Below, in pieces: positions 17,047 to 25,903 of a DNA stretch of 35,299 nucleotides. This DNA comes from Chloroflexota bacterium (GTDB taxonomy: Bacteria > Chloroflexota > Limnocylindria > Limnocylindrales > CSP1-4), in contig PLOC01000046.1 in NCBI GenBank assembly GCA_003141955.1, forward strand, positions 1 to 35,299, read 5' to 3'. The first letter of the stretch is position 1, and every line of letters begins with the position of its first letter. Below the pieces are notes generated by a model. It did not search any database and was not told the origin of the DNA. It was given only the letters and a program-made list of their open reading frames with translations. The translations under genes and the position numbers were made by a program.

Positions 17047-17940
17047 GTGAGCGGCTTCTTCGGTCTACCGAGCGGCCCGCGCGACTCGGGGGAGCTTCTG
17101 CGCCTCGAGTCGGGCGGGCCGCCTCGTTCCCACCGGCGCATCGACCGGGCCGCCGTCAAGTCGACCTCCATTGCGCTCGTCAGCAGCGTCGTCTTCTTCG
17201 GCCTGCTGGCAGTCGTCGTCGTCAACGCTCCCAACTGGCCGGCGGTTCAGAACTACTTCTTCAACTCTGAGATATTCGACTACTCGCTCCCGAAGGTCAT
17301 CGACGCGTTCTGGGTCAACGTCCGGCTCTTTCTCATCGCCGAAGTGCTGATCCTCGCCCTGGCACTGCTGCTGGCCGTTCTGCGCAGCTTGCCCGGGCCG
17401 GTGTTCTTTCCGCTGCGGCTGCTGGCCACGATCTACGCCGACGTCTTCCGGGCGATCCCCGGATTGCTGATCATCGTCTTGCTCGGCTTCGGCATACCCG
17501 GCCTGGGCATCGCCGGCGTGCCCACCGATCCGTTCCTGTATGCGGTCGTCGCGCTGACGCTCGTGTACTCGGCGTACGTCTCCGAGGTCTACCGGGCCGG
17601 CATCGAATCCATCCACCCGAGCCAGGAGGCGGCGGCGCGCTCGCTCGGGCTGAGCAGGATCCAGGCGCTCCGGTACGTGATCCTGCCGCAGGCGGTCCGG
17701 CGGGTGATACCGCCGCTCCTCAATGACTTCATCGGCCTTCAAAAGGACACGATCCTGGTCTCCTACATCGGCGTCGTGGAGGCCTTCCGCGAGTCCTCGA
17801 TCATCGAGTCGGCCCGCTTCAACTCCACCCCGTACGTGGCCCTGGCGCTGGTCTTCCTGGTCATCACCATCCCGCTGGCGCGGTTCACCGACTGGCTCGT
17901 GGCTCGAGATCGGCGGCGCTTCCTGGCGAACGCGCGATGA
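17047..17940 (+). CDS. polar amino acid ABC transporter permease
   Basis: The product is 297 residues from GTG 17047. After a polar N-terminus of about 38 residues there are five or six membrane spans. The HisM/GlnP-type coupling motif is clear: [25 protein letters not shown] (residues about 180-204, shown here in part as [10 protein letters not shown]) followed by [20 protein letters not shown]. It forms the membrane channel, probably as a homodimer since only one permease gene is present. The stop overlaps the ATPase ATG by 4 nt (17937-17940). Confidence 0.93.
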   Translation: MSGFFGLPSGPRDSGELLRLESGGPPRSHRRIDRAAVKSTSIALVSSVVFFGLLAVVVVNAPNWPAVQNYFFNSEIFDYSLPKVIDAFWVNVRLFLIAEVLILALALLLAVLRSLPGPVFFPLRLLATIYADVFRAIPGLLIIVLLGFGIPGLGIAGVPTDPFLYAVVALTLVYSAYVSEVYRAGIESIHPSQEAAARSLGLSRIQALRYVILPQAVRRVIPPLLNDFIGLQKDTILVSYIGVVEAFRESSIIESARFNSTPYVALALVFLVITIPLARFTDWLVARDRRRFLANAR

Positions 17941-18725
17941 GCGGGCTTGCGGAGGCGCGCCCGGAATCGTCCGCGAGTGCGCGGCCCGCCCTGGAGATCG
18001 CGGGGCTCTGGAAGTCGTTCGGTCAGCTGACGGTTCTGCGCGGCGTCGACCTTACCGTCGCCGAACACGAAGTCGTCTGCCTGATCGGGTCGTCCGGTTG
18101 CGGCAAGTCGACGCTGCTTCGTTGCGTCAACCTGCTGGAGCCGATCGACGCGGGCCGCATCCTGGTAGAGGGCGAGGAGATCACGGCGCCGGGCGTGGAC
18201 GTCAACCGGATGCGGCGGCGCATTGGGATCGTGTTCCAGTCGTTCAACCTCTTCCCGCACATGTCGGTCCTGCGTAACGTGACGCTCGCGCCACAGAAGG
18301 CCACCGGCAAGTCGAGGGCGCGGGCGGAGGCCGACGCGACTGAGTTGCTCGAGCGATTCGGACTGGCCGACAAGCGCAACGAGTATCCCGACCGGCTCTC
18401 GGGCGGCCAGCAACAGCGTGTCGCCATCGTCCGAGCCCTGGCCATGGCGCCCGACTTGCTTCTCCTCGACGAGATCACGAGCGCCTTGGACCCGGAGCTG
18501 GTGGCGGAGGTTCTCAACGTGATCCGCGAGCTGGCGCGAGGCGGCATGACGATGGTCATCGCCACTCACGAGATGGGGTTCGCGCGCGACGTCGCGAGCC
18601 GGGTCTGCTTCCTCGACGGGGGAGTGATTCTCGAGCAGGGCGCGCCGGCGGACATGTTCAGCCACCCGCGCGAGGCCAGGACACAGCAGTTCCTGGAGCG
18701 GATCATCGCCGCCGGCAGGCTGTAG
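17937..18725 (+). CDS. polar amino acid ABC transporter ATP-binding protein
   Basis: The product is 262 residues from ATG 17937. All nucleotide-binding elements are visible: Walker [10 protein letters not shown] (51-59), Q-loop [10 protein letters not shown] (Q101), signature LSGGQQQR (154-161), Walker [15 protein letters not shown] (174-187), and switch histidine ATHEM (H211). The C-terminus ends in the family-typical [14 protein letters not shown]. It energises the importer formed with the two genes before it. The short 73-nt gap to the convergent glycosyltransferase gene has only a weak CGCGG/CCGCG hairpin. Confidence 0.95.
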   Translation: MSGLAEARPESSASARPALEIAGLWKSFGQLTVLRGVDLTVAEHEVVCLIGSSGCGKSTLLRCVNLLEPIDAGRILVEGEEITAPGVDVNRMRRRIGIVFQSFNLFPHMSVLRNVTLAPQKATGKSRARAEADATELLERFGLADKRNEYPDRLSGGQQQRVAIVRALAMAPDLLLLDEITSALDPELVAEVLNVIRELARGGMTMVIATHEMGFARDVASRVCFLDGGVILEQGAPADMFSHPREARTQQFLERIIAAGRL

Positions 18726-18798
18726 CGCGGCAGCCCGCGGCGGGGCGCGACCCATGCGCGGCTCGACGAAGCGAGGCCCTCCTGATTGGCGTCGGAAG

Positions 18799-20373
18799 CT
18801 ACGGCACCTTGAAGAGGCAGGAGGTATACCCGCGCCACACGGCACACGTCATCGTCTGGCGGGCCGACCACGCGCTGGCAGGCACGCCGATGGGAGCGGG
18901 GTCGCTCTGGGCCTGAAGGTACCAGCGTACCCCGGTCGCGTACAGGTCGGCGTTCTCCAGCGCCGGGTTGAGCGCACCCGTCGTGATGGCAATGGCGTAC
19001 GACTTCATGAAGAACAGCGCTGCGGGATAGCCGGCCACGGTCTGGCCATCGGGAACTGTGTTCGCGAACTGGTTCTCGATCTGGGGAAGCGAGTACGTCG
19101 CGCCGTTCATCCACGAGGCGTACTGGACGATCCCGGGCGCGGAGACGAAGACGACTGCGGCTATGACGAGCAGGTTCGCTGTCGAGAACCGAAGGCGGCG
19201 CTGCCCGGCCGTGGGGGCCTCCGGCGCGGCGTCCGGGGTCACCTCATTCAGGGCGGCCGCTCGCTCGTCGAGCCACCGGCGGACCGCCGATAATGCGACG
19301 GCGACGAGAACCGCCAGCGCCGGAACATCTTGAATGACGTACCGGTTGGGCCTGTAGGTGACCACCAGGAGGATCCCGAAGCTGAACACGAGCCACCCCA
19401 GGGACGCGAGCGCGAGCCGGCCTTCCGCCGCCGTCAGCCGCTTCCTGAGGCCTATGATCGCCGCCACCGCTGCCCCGGCGAGTGCGAGCAACGGGCCGAG
19501 CATCCACCCGACCACGCCATCGCTGCGAACCGGGTAGGCGAGGGCCTGAACTACCCATTGGATCGGATTCCGGGGCAGCGTGTTCTGCGGCCAGATCTGG
19601 AGGTCGATCGAGACTGCGGCCCGATTTGGCAGCCACACGAAAACGGCCCAAGCGGTACCTGCCAGCGCGATTACCGCGAGGCATCCCACGATCCAGCGCC
19701 AGGTCCCCTTACGCTGGAATACCGCGAGCGCGAAGAGGATGCCGGCCACCGGGAACGCCGCGTTGGGCTTCGTGCCGATGGCGATCGCGAAGCAGACGCC
19801 CGCCACCAACCCCCAGCGAAAGGTGAGCCGATCGGTGCGGGCCAGGACGAGGAAGCCGAGCGTCAGCCCCAGGACGACCAGGTCCTCGAGGTACGCCAGC
19901 CTGCCGTAGAAGAGGATGAGCCCGCTCGTGGCAAACGCGACGCCCGCGACAATCGCCGGCACGCGACCGACGACTCCACGCAACCCCCAGGCGAGAGCGG
20001 CGGAGGCCAGCGAAACGCAGGCGATGGTTACGAGGCGGGCCTGGATCATGCCGACCCCGAGGAGCTTGAAGCCTGCCGCGATGAGAACGCTGAACGGCAG
20101 GTTGACGAGATAGAGATTCCACGGGTCGACGCTCCATCGGCCCAGCTGGATCAGATTCCGAGCGTTCACCACGTTGTAGGCTTCGTCGGTGAACGGCGAT
20201 GTGCTGGCCGTTCCGGCCGCGCTGGGATCCGCCCCGACGAACAGCGCCAACACCGCGAACAGGCCCAACCCGACCGCGACCGCTTCCCAGGGGACTCGCC
20301 GGATGCGATCGACTAGATTTGCGAACCCGGCTCTGGGCGCCCCTCGGAGTATCTTCGGTCGCGTCTCAGCCAC
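18799..20373 (-). CDS. GT-C membrane glycosyltransferase (ArnT/PMT-like)
   Basis: The product is 524 residues from GTG 20373, preceded by GGAGGAG seven bases upstream. A first membrane span is followed by an extracytoplasmic loop with FTDEAYNVVNARN (D63/E64), the acidic pair typical of polyprenyl-phosphate-sugar-dependent GT-C enzymes. A second signal is GRLAYLEDLVVLG. About ten to twelve hydrophobic spans follow, then a soluble C-terminal domain (about 420-524). It should transfer a sugar from a lipid carrier to a cell-envelope acceptor; donor and acceptor are unknown. On the minus strand, CATAAT at 20464-20459 is a good -10 about 85 bases before the start. Confidence 0.82.
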   Translation of the reverse strand: MAETRPKILRGAPRAGFANLVDRIRRVPWEAVAVGLGLFAVLALFVGADPSAAGTASTSPFTDEAYNVVNARNLIQLGRWSVDPWNLYLVNLPFSVLIAAGFKLLGVGMIQARLVTIACVSLASAALAWGLRGVVGRVPAIVAGVAFATSGLILFYGRLAYLEDLVVLGLTLGFLVLARTDRLTFRWGLVAGVCFAIAIGTKPNAAFPVAGILFALAVFQRKGTWRWIVGCLAVIALAGTAWAVFVWLPNRAAVSIDLQIWPQNTLPRNPIQWVVQALAYPVRSDGVVGWMLGPLLALAGAAVAAIIGLRKRLTAAEGRLALASLGWLVFSFGILLVVTYRPNRYVIQDVPALAVLVAVALSAVRRWLDERAAALNEVTPDAAPEAPTAGQRRLRFSTANLLVIAAVVFVSAPGIVQYASWMNGATYSLPQIENQFANTVPDGQTVAGYPAALFFMKSYAIAITTGALNPALENADLYATGVRWYLQAQSDPAPIGVPASAWSARQTMTCAVWRGYTSCLFKVP

Positions 20374-20458
20374 TCCAATTCTCCTCCGGTCCTGCTCTCC
20401 GGGCGTGTTGGCGCATCCGGCCGAGTCCCTCCAGCGACGGACAGCCCAGGAGAGGCGA

Positions 20459-20464
20459 ATTATG
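20459..20464 (-). promoter_or_regulatory. -10-like CATAAT before the glycosyltransferase
   Basis: CATAAT on the minus strand matches five of six positions of TATAAT. It lies in the 173-bp gap between the VWA gene and the glycosyltransferase. No good -35 is seen at 16-18 bases. Confidence 0.35.
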
Positions 20465-20546
20465 CGCCCGGCGTTGAAGGGTTTCTCGAACCACCCAGGG
20501 GTAGCTCTGCGGATTCACGACAGGTGACGGCCCGCGACCGCCTGGT

Positions 20547-21656
20547 TCAGGGCAGCGGGCGCCAGGCCTTGTTCAGCAGGATCGCCAGCGCCGCGGTGAA
20601 CGCACCCGCCCCCACGAACACGAAGCCGACCTCCGTCGTTTCGTGCTTCGTGATCAGGTTCGTCGGGAGCTTCTCGAAGACGCTGTCGAGCTGGCTCGCC
20701 GACTCGGCGGGGTAGTAGGTGCCGCCCGTCATGGCCGCGATCTGCTTCAGCGTCGCTTCGTCGATCCCTCGGGAGTTGGTGAAGCCGCCGCCACCACCCC
20801 CGCCGCCGCCACCCTGCCCGTAGGCTCCGCCACCGAACCCACCGCCGCCGGCAGCCGCTCCGCCGCCCGGCTCCCGGCCGACGAACTGAGGCGCGCAGGT
20901 CGGGCTCATGGCCCCGCCGTTCGCCGTCCCGAAGCCGATGGTGTAGACCCTCACGCCCCGATCGGCCGCCTGCTGGGCGGCGGCGATCGGATCCGTGCCG
21001 GTGTTGTTCTCGCCGTCGGTCAGCAGGACGACGATGTCGGGGGCGTAGTCGCCCTTGGGCACAGGCGCCGGCGCAACCCCCGTCGACGAGTCGGTCTGGC
21101 TCTTGGCAACCCCCGGGTCGATCTCCGAGATGGCGTCGATCGAGGCCAGGATGCCGTCGCCGATGGCGGTCCTTCGCCCGGTTGCGAGGCTGTCGAGGGC
21201 TTCGATCAGCGCCGTCCGGTCGCTAGTCGGCGCCTGGACGACTTCCGCGAAGCTGCTGAACGCGACGATCCCAAATCGCGTCGCCGAGGACTGGCTGTTG
21301 ATGAACGAAGTGGCCGCGGCTTCGGCGGCCTGCAGCCGGCTAGGCGGGATGTCGGACGAGCACATGCTGCCCGAGACGTCGATCGTGAGGATGATGGTCG
21401 TCTGGTTCGTGGGCACGGCCACGACGGCCACGGGTCGAGCCATGGCGAAGATCAGGGCGGCGAGCGCAGCGACGAACAGCGCGAACGGCAGGTGGCGGCG
21501 CAGCCGCGACGATCCGGGCTCGGCGTCGCGCACGAGGGCGAGGCTCGAGTAGCGCACGCCGGATCGACGCCGCCGGCGCATGCTCCAGACGTAGACAACG
21601 ACCGGCACCGGCAGGAGCAGGAGCAGGAACAGCAAGCTCGACCACTCGAAGTCCAT
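20547..21656 (-). CDS. BatA/B-like membrane VWA protein with glycine-rich insert
   Basis: The product is 369 residues from ATG 21656. The layout is an N-terminal membrane span (about 8-25), basic loop, second span (about 57-75), a von Willebrand A domain with an intact metal site DVSGSM (93-98), TDGEN (213-217), and a C-terminal span (about 340-360). Between the VWA core and the final helix is a very glycine-rich stretch (about 260-292) containing runs of four and ten glycines. Such proteins work with MoxR ATPases and DUF58 proteins in envelope stress or metal-insertion roles. It is 41 nt downstream of a paralogue of the same layout. Confidence 0.88.
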   Translation of the reverse strand: MDFEWSSLLFLLLLLPVPVVVYVWSMRRRRRSGVRYSSLALVRDAEPGSSRLRRHLPFALFVAALAALIFAMARPVAVVAVPTNQTTIILTIDVSGSMCSSDIPPSRLQAAEAAATSFINSQSSATRFGIVAFSSFAEVVQAPTSDRTALIEALDSLATGRRTAIGDGILASIDAISEIDPGVAKSQTDSSTGVAPAPVPKGDYAPDIVVLLTDGENNTGTDPIAAAQQAADRGVRVYTIGFGTANGGAMSPTCAPQFVGREPGGGAAAGGGGFGGGAYGQGGGGGGGGGGFTNSRGIDEATLKQIAAMTGGTYYPAESASQLDSVFEKLPTNLITKHETTEVGFVFVGAGAFTAALAILLNKAWRPLP

Positions 21657-21697
21657 CTAGAGCCGTCCTTCCTGGCGCCCGAAGCGCGCAGGCCCTG

Positions 21698-22717
21698 TCA
21701 TGGCAGTCGACCGAGCCATATGAGTGAGGTCAGGCCGCCCGCGACCAGCATCAGCAGGCCCAGGCCGGCAACGAGCGAGGTTATTTCCATCTCCTGTGGT
21801 TGGACGACGAGCTGAGTGTCGAGGTTGTCGTAGATCGAGAGGAGCTGCTGCGCGTCGGTCGCGCCGTAGTAGGTGCCGCCGGTCAGCTGGGAGATCTGCT
21901 GGAGCGTCGCCTGGTCGAGCTGCGTGAAGACCTGGAAGCCATCCAGATTCAGCGTCGAGCCGGCCGCGCTCCCGATGCCGACGGTGTAGATCCGCACCCC
22001 CATGTTGGCGGCCGTTTGCGCAGCGGCCATCGGGTCTGGGTTCTCGTTGTTCTCGCCGTCGCTGAGCAGAACTATGACGGCAGGGGCGTGCGTTCCGGCC
22101 GGCACCGGCGTCGGCGTGGGCGTCGGCGTCGGGGCGGGGCTCTGGTTGCTGTAGTAGTTGTTGGCGAAGGGCCCGGCTTCCGCGACGGCGATGGCGTTGA
22201 GTGAGGCCGTGATGCCCTGGGCCACTGACGTCCCCCGCTCCGGCGTGAGGCGGTCGATCGCCGAAAGCACCGTGGCCTGGTCGTTGGTCGGCGTCTGGAC
22301 GGAGACGCCCGAGTCGCTGAACGCCACCACACCGATCGAGATGCCGTCCGGCTGGCGCGCCACGAAGGCCTTCGCCGCCGCCTTGGCCGCATCCATTCGT
22401 GTCGGCGCAATGTCGGTTGCGCCCATGCTGGCGGAGACGTCGAAGGCGAGGATGACCGTGCCCTCCACGCGAGGCAGGTCCACGACTGCCTGTGGCCGGG
22501 CCATCGCGACCGTCATCAGGACCATCCCGGCCAGGATCAGCACCGTAGGAGCCCGGCTGCGCAGGCCCGCCGGTCGGCGGGTGGTCCCCTGCCCGAGCCC
22601 CATTCCGCCACGGGTCTCGAGGATACGGTGGCGTCTCCGGTCCAGTGCCCAGCACAGCAGGGCACCGATCGGGACGAGTGCCACCGTGAGCAGCATGGGC
22701 GGCCAGATGAACGACAT
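21698..22717 (-). CDS. BatA-like membrane VWA protein
   Basis: The product is 339 residues from ATG 22717, three bases after the DUF58 stop. It has two N-terminal membrane spans, a VWA domain with DVSASM (93-98) as the metal site, SDGENN, and a C-terminal hydrophobic span before the end. The layout and residue numbering match the next gene, so the pair is a tandem duplication. A Pro/Thr repeat (PTPTPTPTP) sits in the VWA domain at about residues 195-205, encoded by a GC repeat near 22098-22143. Expected partner of MoxR and DUF58. Confidence 0.88.
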   Translation of the reverse strand: MSFIWPPMLLTVALVPIGALLCWALDRRRHRILETRGGMGLGQGTTRRPAGLRSRAPTVLILAGMVLMTVAMARPQAVVDLPRVEGTVILAFDVSASMGATDIAPTRMDAAKAAAKAFVARQPDGISIGVVAFSDSGVSVQTPTNDQATVLSAIDRLTPERGTSVAQGITASLNAIAVAEAGPFANNYYSNQSPAPTPTPTPTPVPAGTHAPAVIVLLSDGENNENPDPMAAAQTAANMGVRIYTVGIGSAAGSTLNLDGFQVFTQLDQATLQQISQLTGGTYYGATDAQQLLSIYDNLDTQLVVQPQEMEITSLVAGLGLLMLVAGGLTSLIWLGRLP

Positions 22718-22720
22718 CGC

Positions 22721-23545
22721 CTACCTCCGGCGCCGGCGACGAAGCGCCGCCATGCGCACGATGGCGCGCACGAGGTCGTCGTCCGTGGAAAGCGAGAGGG
22801 CCTCGACCCCGGCTCGCCCGAAGGCGCCGTTCACCTGCGCCTCGCGCCGCTGGGCCGCGTCCCGGAAGCGGCGCCGGAAGGCTGCGTCGTGGGTGTCGAC
22901 AAAGAGCTGCTCGCCGGTTTCGGCGTCCTCCATGATCAGCGGGCCGACGTCGGGCAGCTCGATCTCGCGCGGGTCGAGCAGCCGGACGGCGACCACCTCA
23001 TGCCGTCGATTGAGCAGGCCCAGCGGGCGCTCCCACCCGGGCGCGCTTATGAAGTCGGAGACGATGAAGACCAGCGAGCGGCGCTTGATGGTCTGCTGGC
23101 CGGCGTTGAGCAACGGCGACAGATCGGTGAATGGGGCATTAGCCAGGCGCGGGTGCGAGATCAACTCGTCGATCAGGCGGAGAACCTGGTCGCGCCCGCC
23201 TCGCGCCGGAATGATCCGTTCGACCGTGCTGCCGTAGAACATCGCGCCGACGCGGTTTCCGCGTCGGGTCAGCAGCCGCGCGAGCGTCGTAACGAAGTCG
23301 ATCAGGACCGTCCGCTTGACCCGCTCCGAGTCCACCGTGCCGAAGTCGACCGAGGGGCTGAGATCCAGCAGGAACCAGGCCGTGATGTCGCGGTCCTCGA
23401 CGTACTCGCGGACGTACGGCGTGTCCATCCGCGCCGTGACGTTCCAGTCGATCGCCCGCACGTCGTCGCCGGGCTGGTATTCGCGCAGGTCCACGAGGTC
23501 GATGCCGTTGCCTCGGAAGAGGCTCCGGTAGTCGCCCTGGAGCAC
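22721..23545 (-). CDS. DUF58 protein (MoxR partner)
   Basis: The product is at least 274 residues from GTG 23545. Family hallmarks are GDYRSLFRGNGIDL, REYQPGDDVRAIDWNVTAR and a degenerate VWA-like domain (LLDLSPSVDFG). Homology clearly continues upstream in the same frame (PEKILQRVEWQVIRRLDG), which belongs to the family N-terminus. The frame is open to the stop at 23729-23731, but that extension contains no ATG, GTG or TTG; only a CTG at 23626 or an ATT. The true start is therefore unresolved, or a frameshift lies near 23600-23660, where ATG 23667 opens another frame. It lies between moxR and the VWA genes in the usual order. Confidence 0.85.
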   Translation of the reverse strand: MLQGDYRSLFRGNGIDLVDLREYQPGDDVRAIDWNVTARMDTPYVREYVEDRDITAWFLLDLSPSVDFGTVDSERVKRTVLIDFVTTLARLLTRRGNRVGAMFYGSTVERIIPARGGRDQVLRLIDELISHPRLANAPFTDLSPLLNAGQQTIKRRSLVFIVSDFISAPGWERPLGLLNRRHEVVAVRLLDPREIELPDVGPLIMEDAETGEQLFVDTHDAAFRRRFRDAAQRREAQVNGAFGRAGVEALSLSTDDDLVRAIVRMAALRRRRRR

Positions 23546-23696
23546 GCCGTCGAGCCGGCGGATGACCTGCCACTCGACGCGCTGGAGAATCTTCTCGGGG
23601 GCGGAGACGGCTCGAGTACGGCGCAGGTCCCCGTCGCGCCCGTCGTCGGGGCGCGGCTCCTCGTCATGCCACCGCGAGGCGGTCCAGGGGAAGGCC

Positions 23697-24734
23697 TCAG
23701 GCGCTGGCGCGGGCGTGGGAACGCTCCCTCAGCGGTACCACCGGCACCGGAACTCGCTTGAGGATAGTTGTCAGCACGTCGTCCGCGGACACGTTGTCCG
23801 AGAGCGCCTCGAACGACAGAACCAGCCGGTGGCGCATCACGTCGCGGGCCATGTCGAGGACGTCCTGGGGGAGCGCGTAGTCGCGGCCGCGCACGAACGC
23901 CAGCGCGCGGGCCGTGAGGATGAGGTTGATCGAGGCGCGCGGACTGGCACCGTACGTGATGTAGCGCTCAAGCTCCGGCATGCCGTGCAGCTTGGGGGCC
24001 CGGGTGGACGTCGCCAGGCGCACGGCGTATTCCATCAGCGCCGGATCGACGTAGACGCGGTCGGCCTCCTGCTGCAGCTCGATCAGGCTCCTGGTCGAGA
24101 GCACTGCCTGCACCGGCTCGAGCTGGCCGGTCATCCGCTCCACGATGACGAACTCCTCCGTCGCGCTCGGATAGCCGACCAGCACCTTGAGCATGAAGCG
24201 GTCGACCTGCGCCTCGGGTAGCGCGTAAGTCCCTTCGGTCTCGATCGGGTTCTGGGTCGCGAGGACGAGGAACGGGTCGGGCACCTTGTGGGTCTCGTGG
24301 CCGATCGTGACCTGCCGCTCCTGCATCACCTCTAGCAGCGCGCTCTGGACTTTGGCGGGAGCCCTGTTGATCTCGTCCGCGAGCAGGAGGTTGGTGAACA
24401 CCGGACCCAGCGACGTGTTGAACTCGCCGGTCTTCTGGTTGTAGATCCGGGTGCCGATCAGATCCGCCGGGACGAGGTCCGGCGTGAACTGGATGCGCTT
24501 GAAATCGCCTCCGATGGCCCCGGCGAGGGTCTTGATGGCCATCGTCTTGGCCAGTCCCGGTACGCCTTCGACCAGAATGTGGCCCCTCGCCAGCAGCGCC
24601 ACGGCCATCCGCTCGAGCAGGTGGTCCTGGCCGACGATCACCTTCTTGACCTCGTACAGCAGGCGCTCCATCGGCAGGGTCGGCGTTTCGGACCCGCCGG
24701 GCGCTGTGTCGGGCTGTTCGTGCATCGTCTTCAC
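23697..24734 (-). CDS. MoxR-type AAA+ ATPase
   Basis: The product is 345 residues. Three starts are possible (GTG 24743, GTG 24734, ATG 24725). GTG 24734 has AGAGG nine bases upstream, while 24743 directly abuts it, so I chose 24734. Walker A is EGVPGLAKT (about 56-64), Walker B LLLADEINRAP (about 116-126), sensor 1 VLATQNPIE, and the family phrases PEAQVDRFMLK and ASPRASINL follow. MoxR ATPases act as chaperones with VWA proteins, remodelling or activating envelope and metal enzymes. The DUF58 and two VWA genes follow at close spacing, so one operon is likely. Confidence 0.95.
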   Translation of the reverse strand: MKTMHEQPDTAPGGSETPTLPMERLLYEVKKVIVGQDHLLERMAVALLARGHILVEGVPGLAKTMAIKTLAGAIGGDFKRIQFTPDLVPADLIGTRIYNQKTGEFNTSLGPVFTNLLLADEINRAPAKVQSALLEVMQERQVTIGHETHKVPDPFLVLATQNPIETEGTYALPEAQVDRFMLKVLVGYPSATEEFVIVERMTGQLEPVQAVLSTRSLIELQQEADRVYVDPALMEYAVRLATSTRAPKLHGMPELERYITYGASPRASINLILTARALAFVRGRDYALPQDVLDMARDVMRHRLVLSFEALSDNVSADDVLTTILKRVPVPVVPLRERSHARASA

Positions 24735-24809
24735 TTGCTGCACCTCTTTGCGATGGGCCGATCCGGTCCGCCGGCGTCACTCCAGCGATATGTCCGCAGC
24801 GGTCAGCGG

Positions 24810-25718
24810 TTAGTCGGGCGGCAGCCCTGCGGCTCCGCCGGCGACGTCGATAGGCACCGCCAGGCCGATGCCGATGAACACGCCTTCGTTCGTGGGATTG
24901 ACGAGCGCGTCCACGATCCCGATCACCTGGCCGTCGCGGTTGACCAGCGGACCGCCCGAGTCGCCGGGGTTGACCGCCGCGTCGACCTGGATCAGGCCCG
25001 TGAGCTCCGGCCCGTTGTTGGGGAGCTGGTAGGAGCGGTTCAGGCCAGAGACGATTCCGGCGCTGATGGAGCCGTACAGGCCGAATGGATTACCGATGAC
25101 GAAGGCTTCGCTGCCGATCTGCACGCTCCTCGGATTACCGAGGACGGCCGGGACGATGTTGGCCGGGGGTTGAGTCGCCTGCAGGACCGCGATGTCGTCC
25201 TCGGGTTGCGTGGCCTGAATCGTGGCCGGCGATTTCGTCCCGTCGGCGAAGGTCACCTGGATGGACGTCGCGTCGGCGACCACGTGCAGGCAGGTGAGAA
25301 TGTCGCCGCTGGCGTCCACGACCACGCCACTGCCCAGCGTGCCGTCCGCGGCGGGGATGCCGCCGCTCGGCGCTGCGGTGCTGCCCGGCGCGGGAGTGCC
25401 GCCCGGCGCGGCGGTGCTGCTCGCATCCTGCGTCTGGACCAGGACGAGCGAGGGCGCGACGGCCTGATACGCCCGCTGGGAATAGGCAGGTCCGGGAGTC
25501 ACGGAGGCCAGCGCCGACGAGATGCTCTGGTTCACGTCCTGCTGGCTCAGCGGTCGCGGTGGAGGCACGAGGGCGCCGTAGAGCGCGACGGCGACCAGGG
25601 CGGCCACGAGGCCCGAGGCGAACGGAACGCCCCCACGGAGCCGCGCCTTGATGCGAACGGACCGCTGGCGCCAGGAGCTGCTTGCGGACGGAGCAGGCGA
25701 ATCCTGCGGGTTTGTCAT
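24810..25718 (-). CDS. membrane-anchored trypsin-like serine protease without PDZ domain
   Basis: The product is 302 residues from ATG 25718. A TTG at 25799 would add 27 residues; neither has a close Shine-Dalgarno. A single N-terminal span (about 32-51) anchors it. An Ala/Pro/Gly/Ser/Thr-rich linker (about 98-124) precedes an S1C-type protease domain with H145 in LTCLHVVAD, D175 in PEDDIAVL and S254 in NPGDSGGPL, a complete triad. The protein ends right after the barrel, so the PDZ domain usual in HtrA/DegP is missing. It is 75 nt upstream of moxR on the same strand, which suggests shared transcription and an envelope quality-control role. Confidence 0.88.
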   Translation of the reverse strand: MTNPQDSPAPSASSSWRQRSVRIKARLRGGVPFASGLVAALVAVALYGALVPPPRPLSQQDVNQSISSALASVTPGPAYSQRAYQAVAPSLVLVQTQDASSTAAPGGTPAPGSTAAPSGGIPAADGTLGSGVVVDASGDILTCLHVVADATSIQVTFADGTKSPATIQATQPEDDIAVLQATQPPANIVPAVLGNPRSVQIGSEAFVIGNPFGLYGSISAGIVSGLNRSYQLPNNGPELTGLIQVDAAVNPGDSGGPLVNRDGQVIGIVDALVNPTNEGVFIGIGLAVPIDVAGGAAGLPPD

Positions 25719-25903
25719 GAGGCGAAGCCGAACTCCAGTCCGTGTCGCCAGCCGAGCGAGCTTCTTCCATGACCGCGGCGGAAGAGCCCTTGCGGGCAAG
25801 TCTTTGGAGTCATGCTGCGATCTGCCTGAAAACCGACCAACAATTGTCCGCCCCGGTGCGCAGGCCGGGACGGGCGGCTGCCCGGCCGAGGATACGCCCG
25901 GAA

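Noticed and set aside
22098-22143. GC-rich tandem-like repeat that could suggest a CRISPR or minisatellite
   Set aside because: It encodes the Thr-Pro repeat inside the VWA reading frame; there are no spacers and the unit is only six bases.
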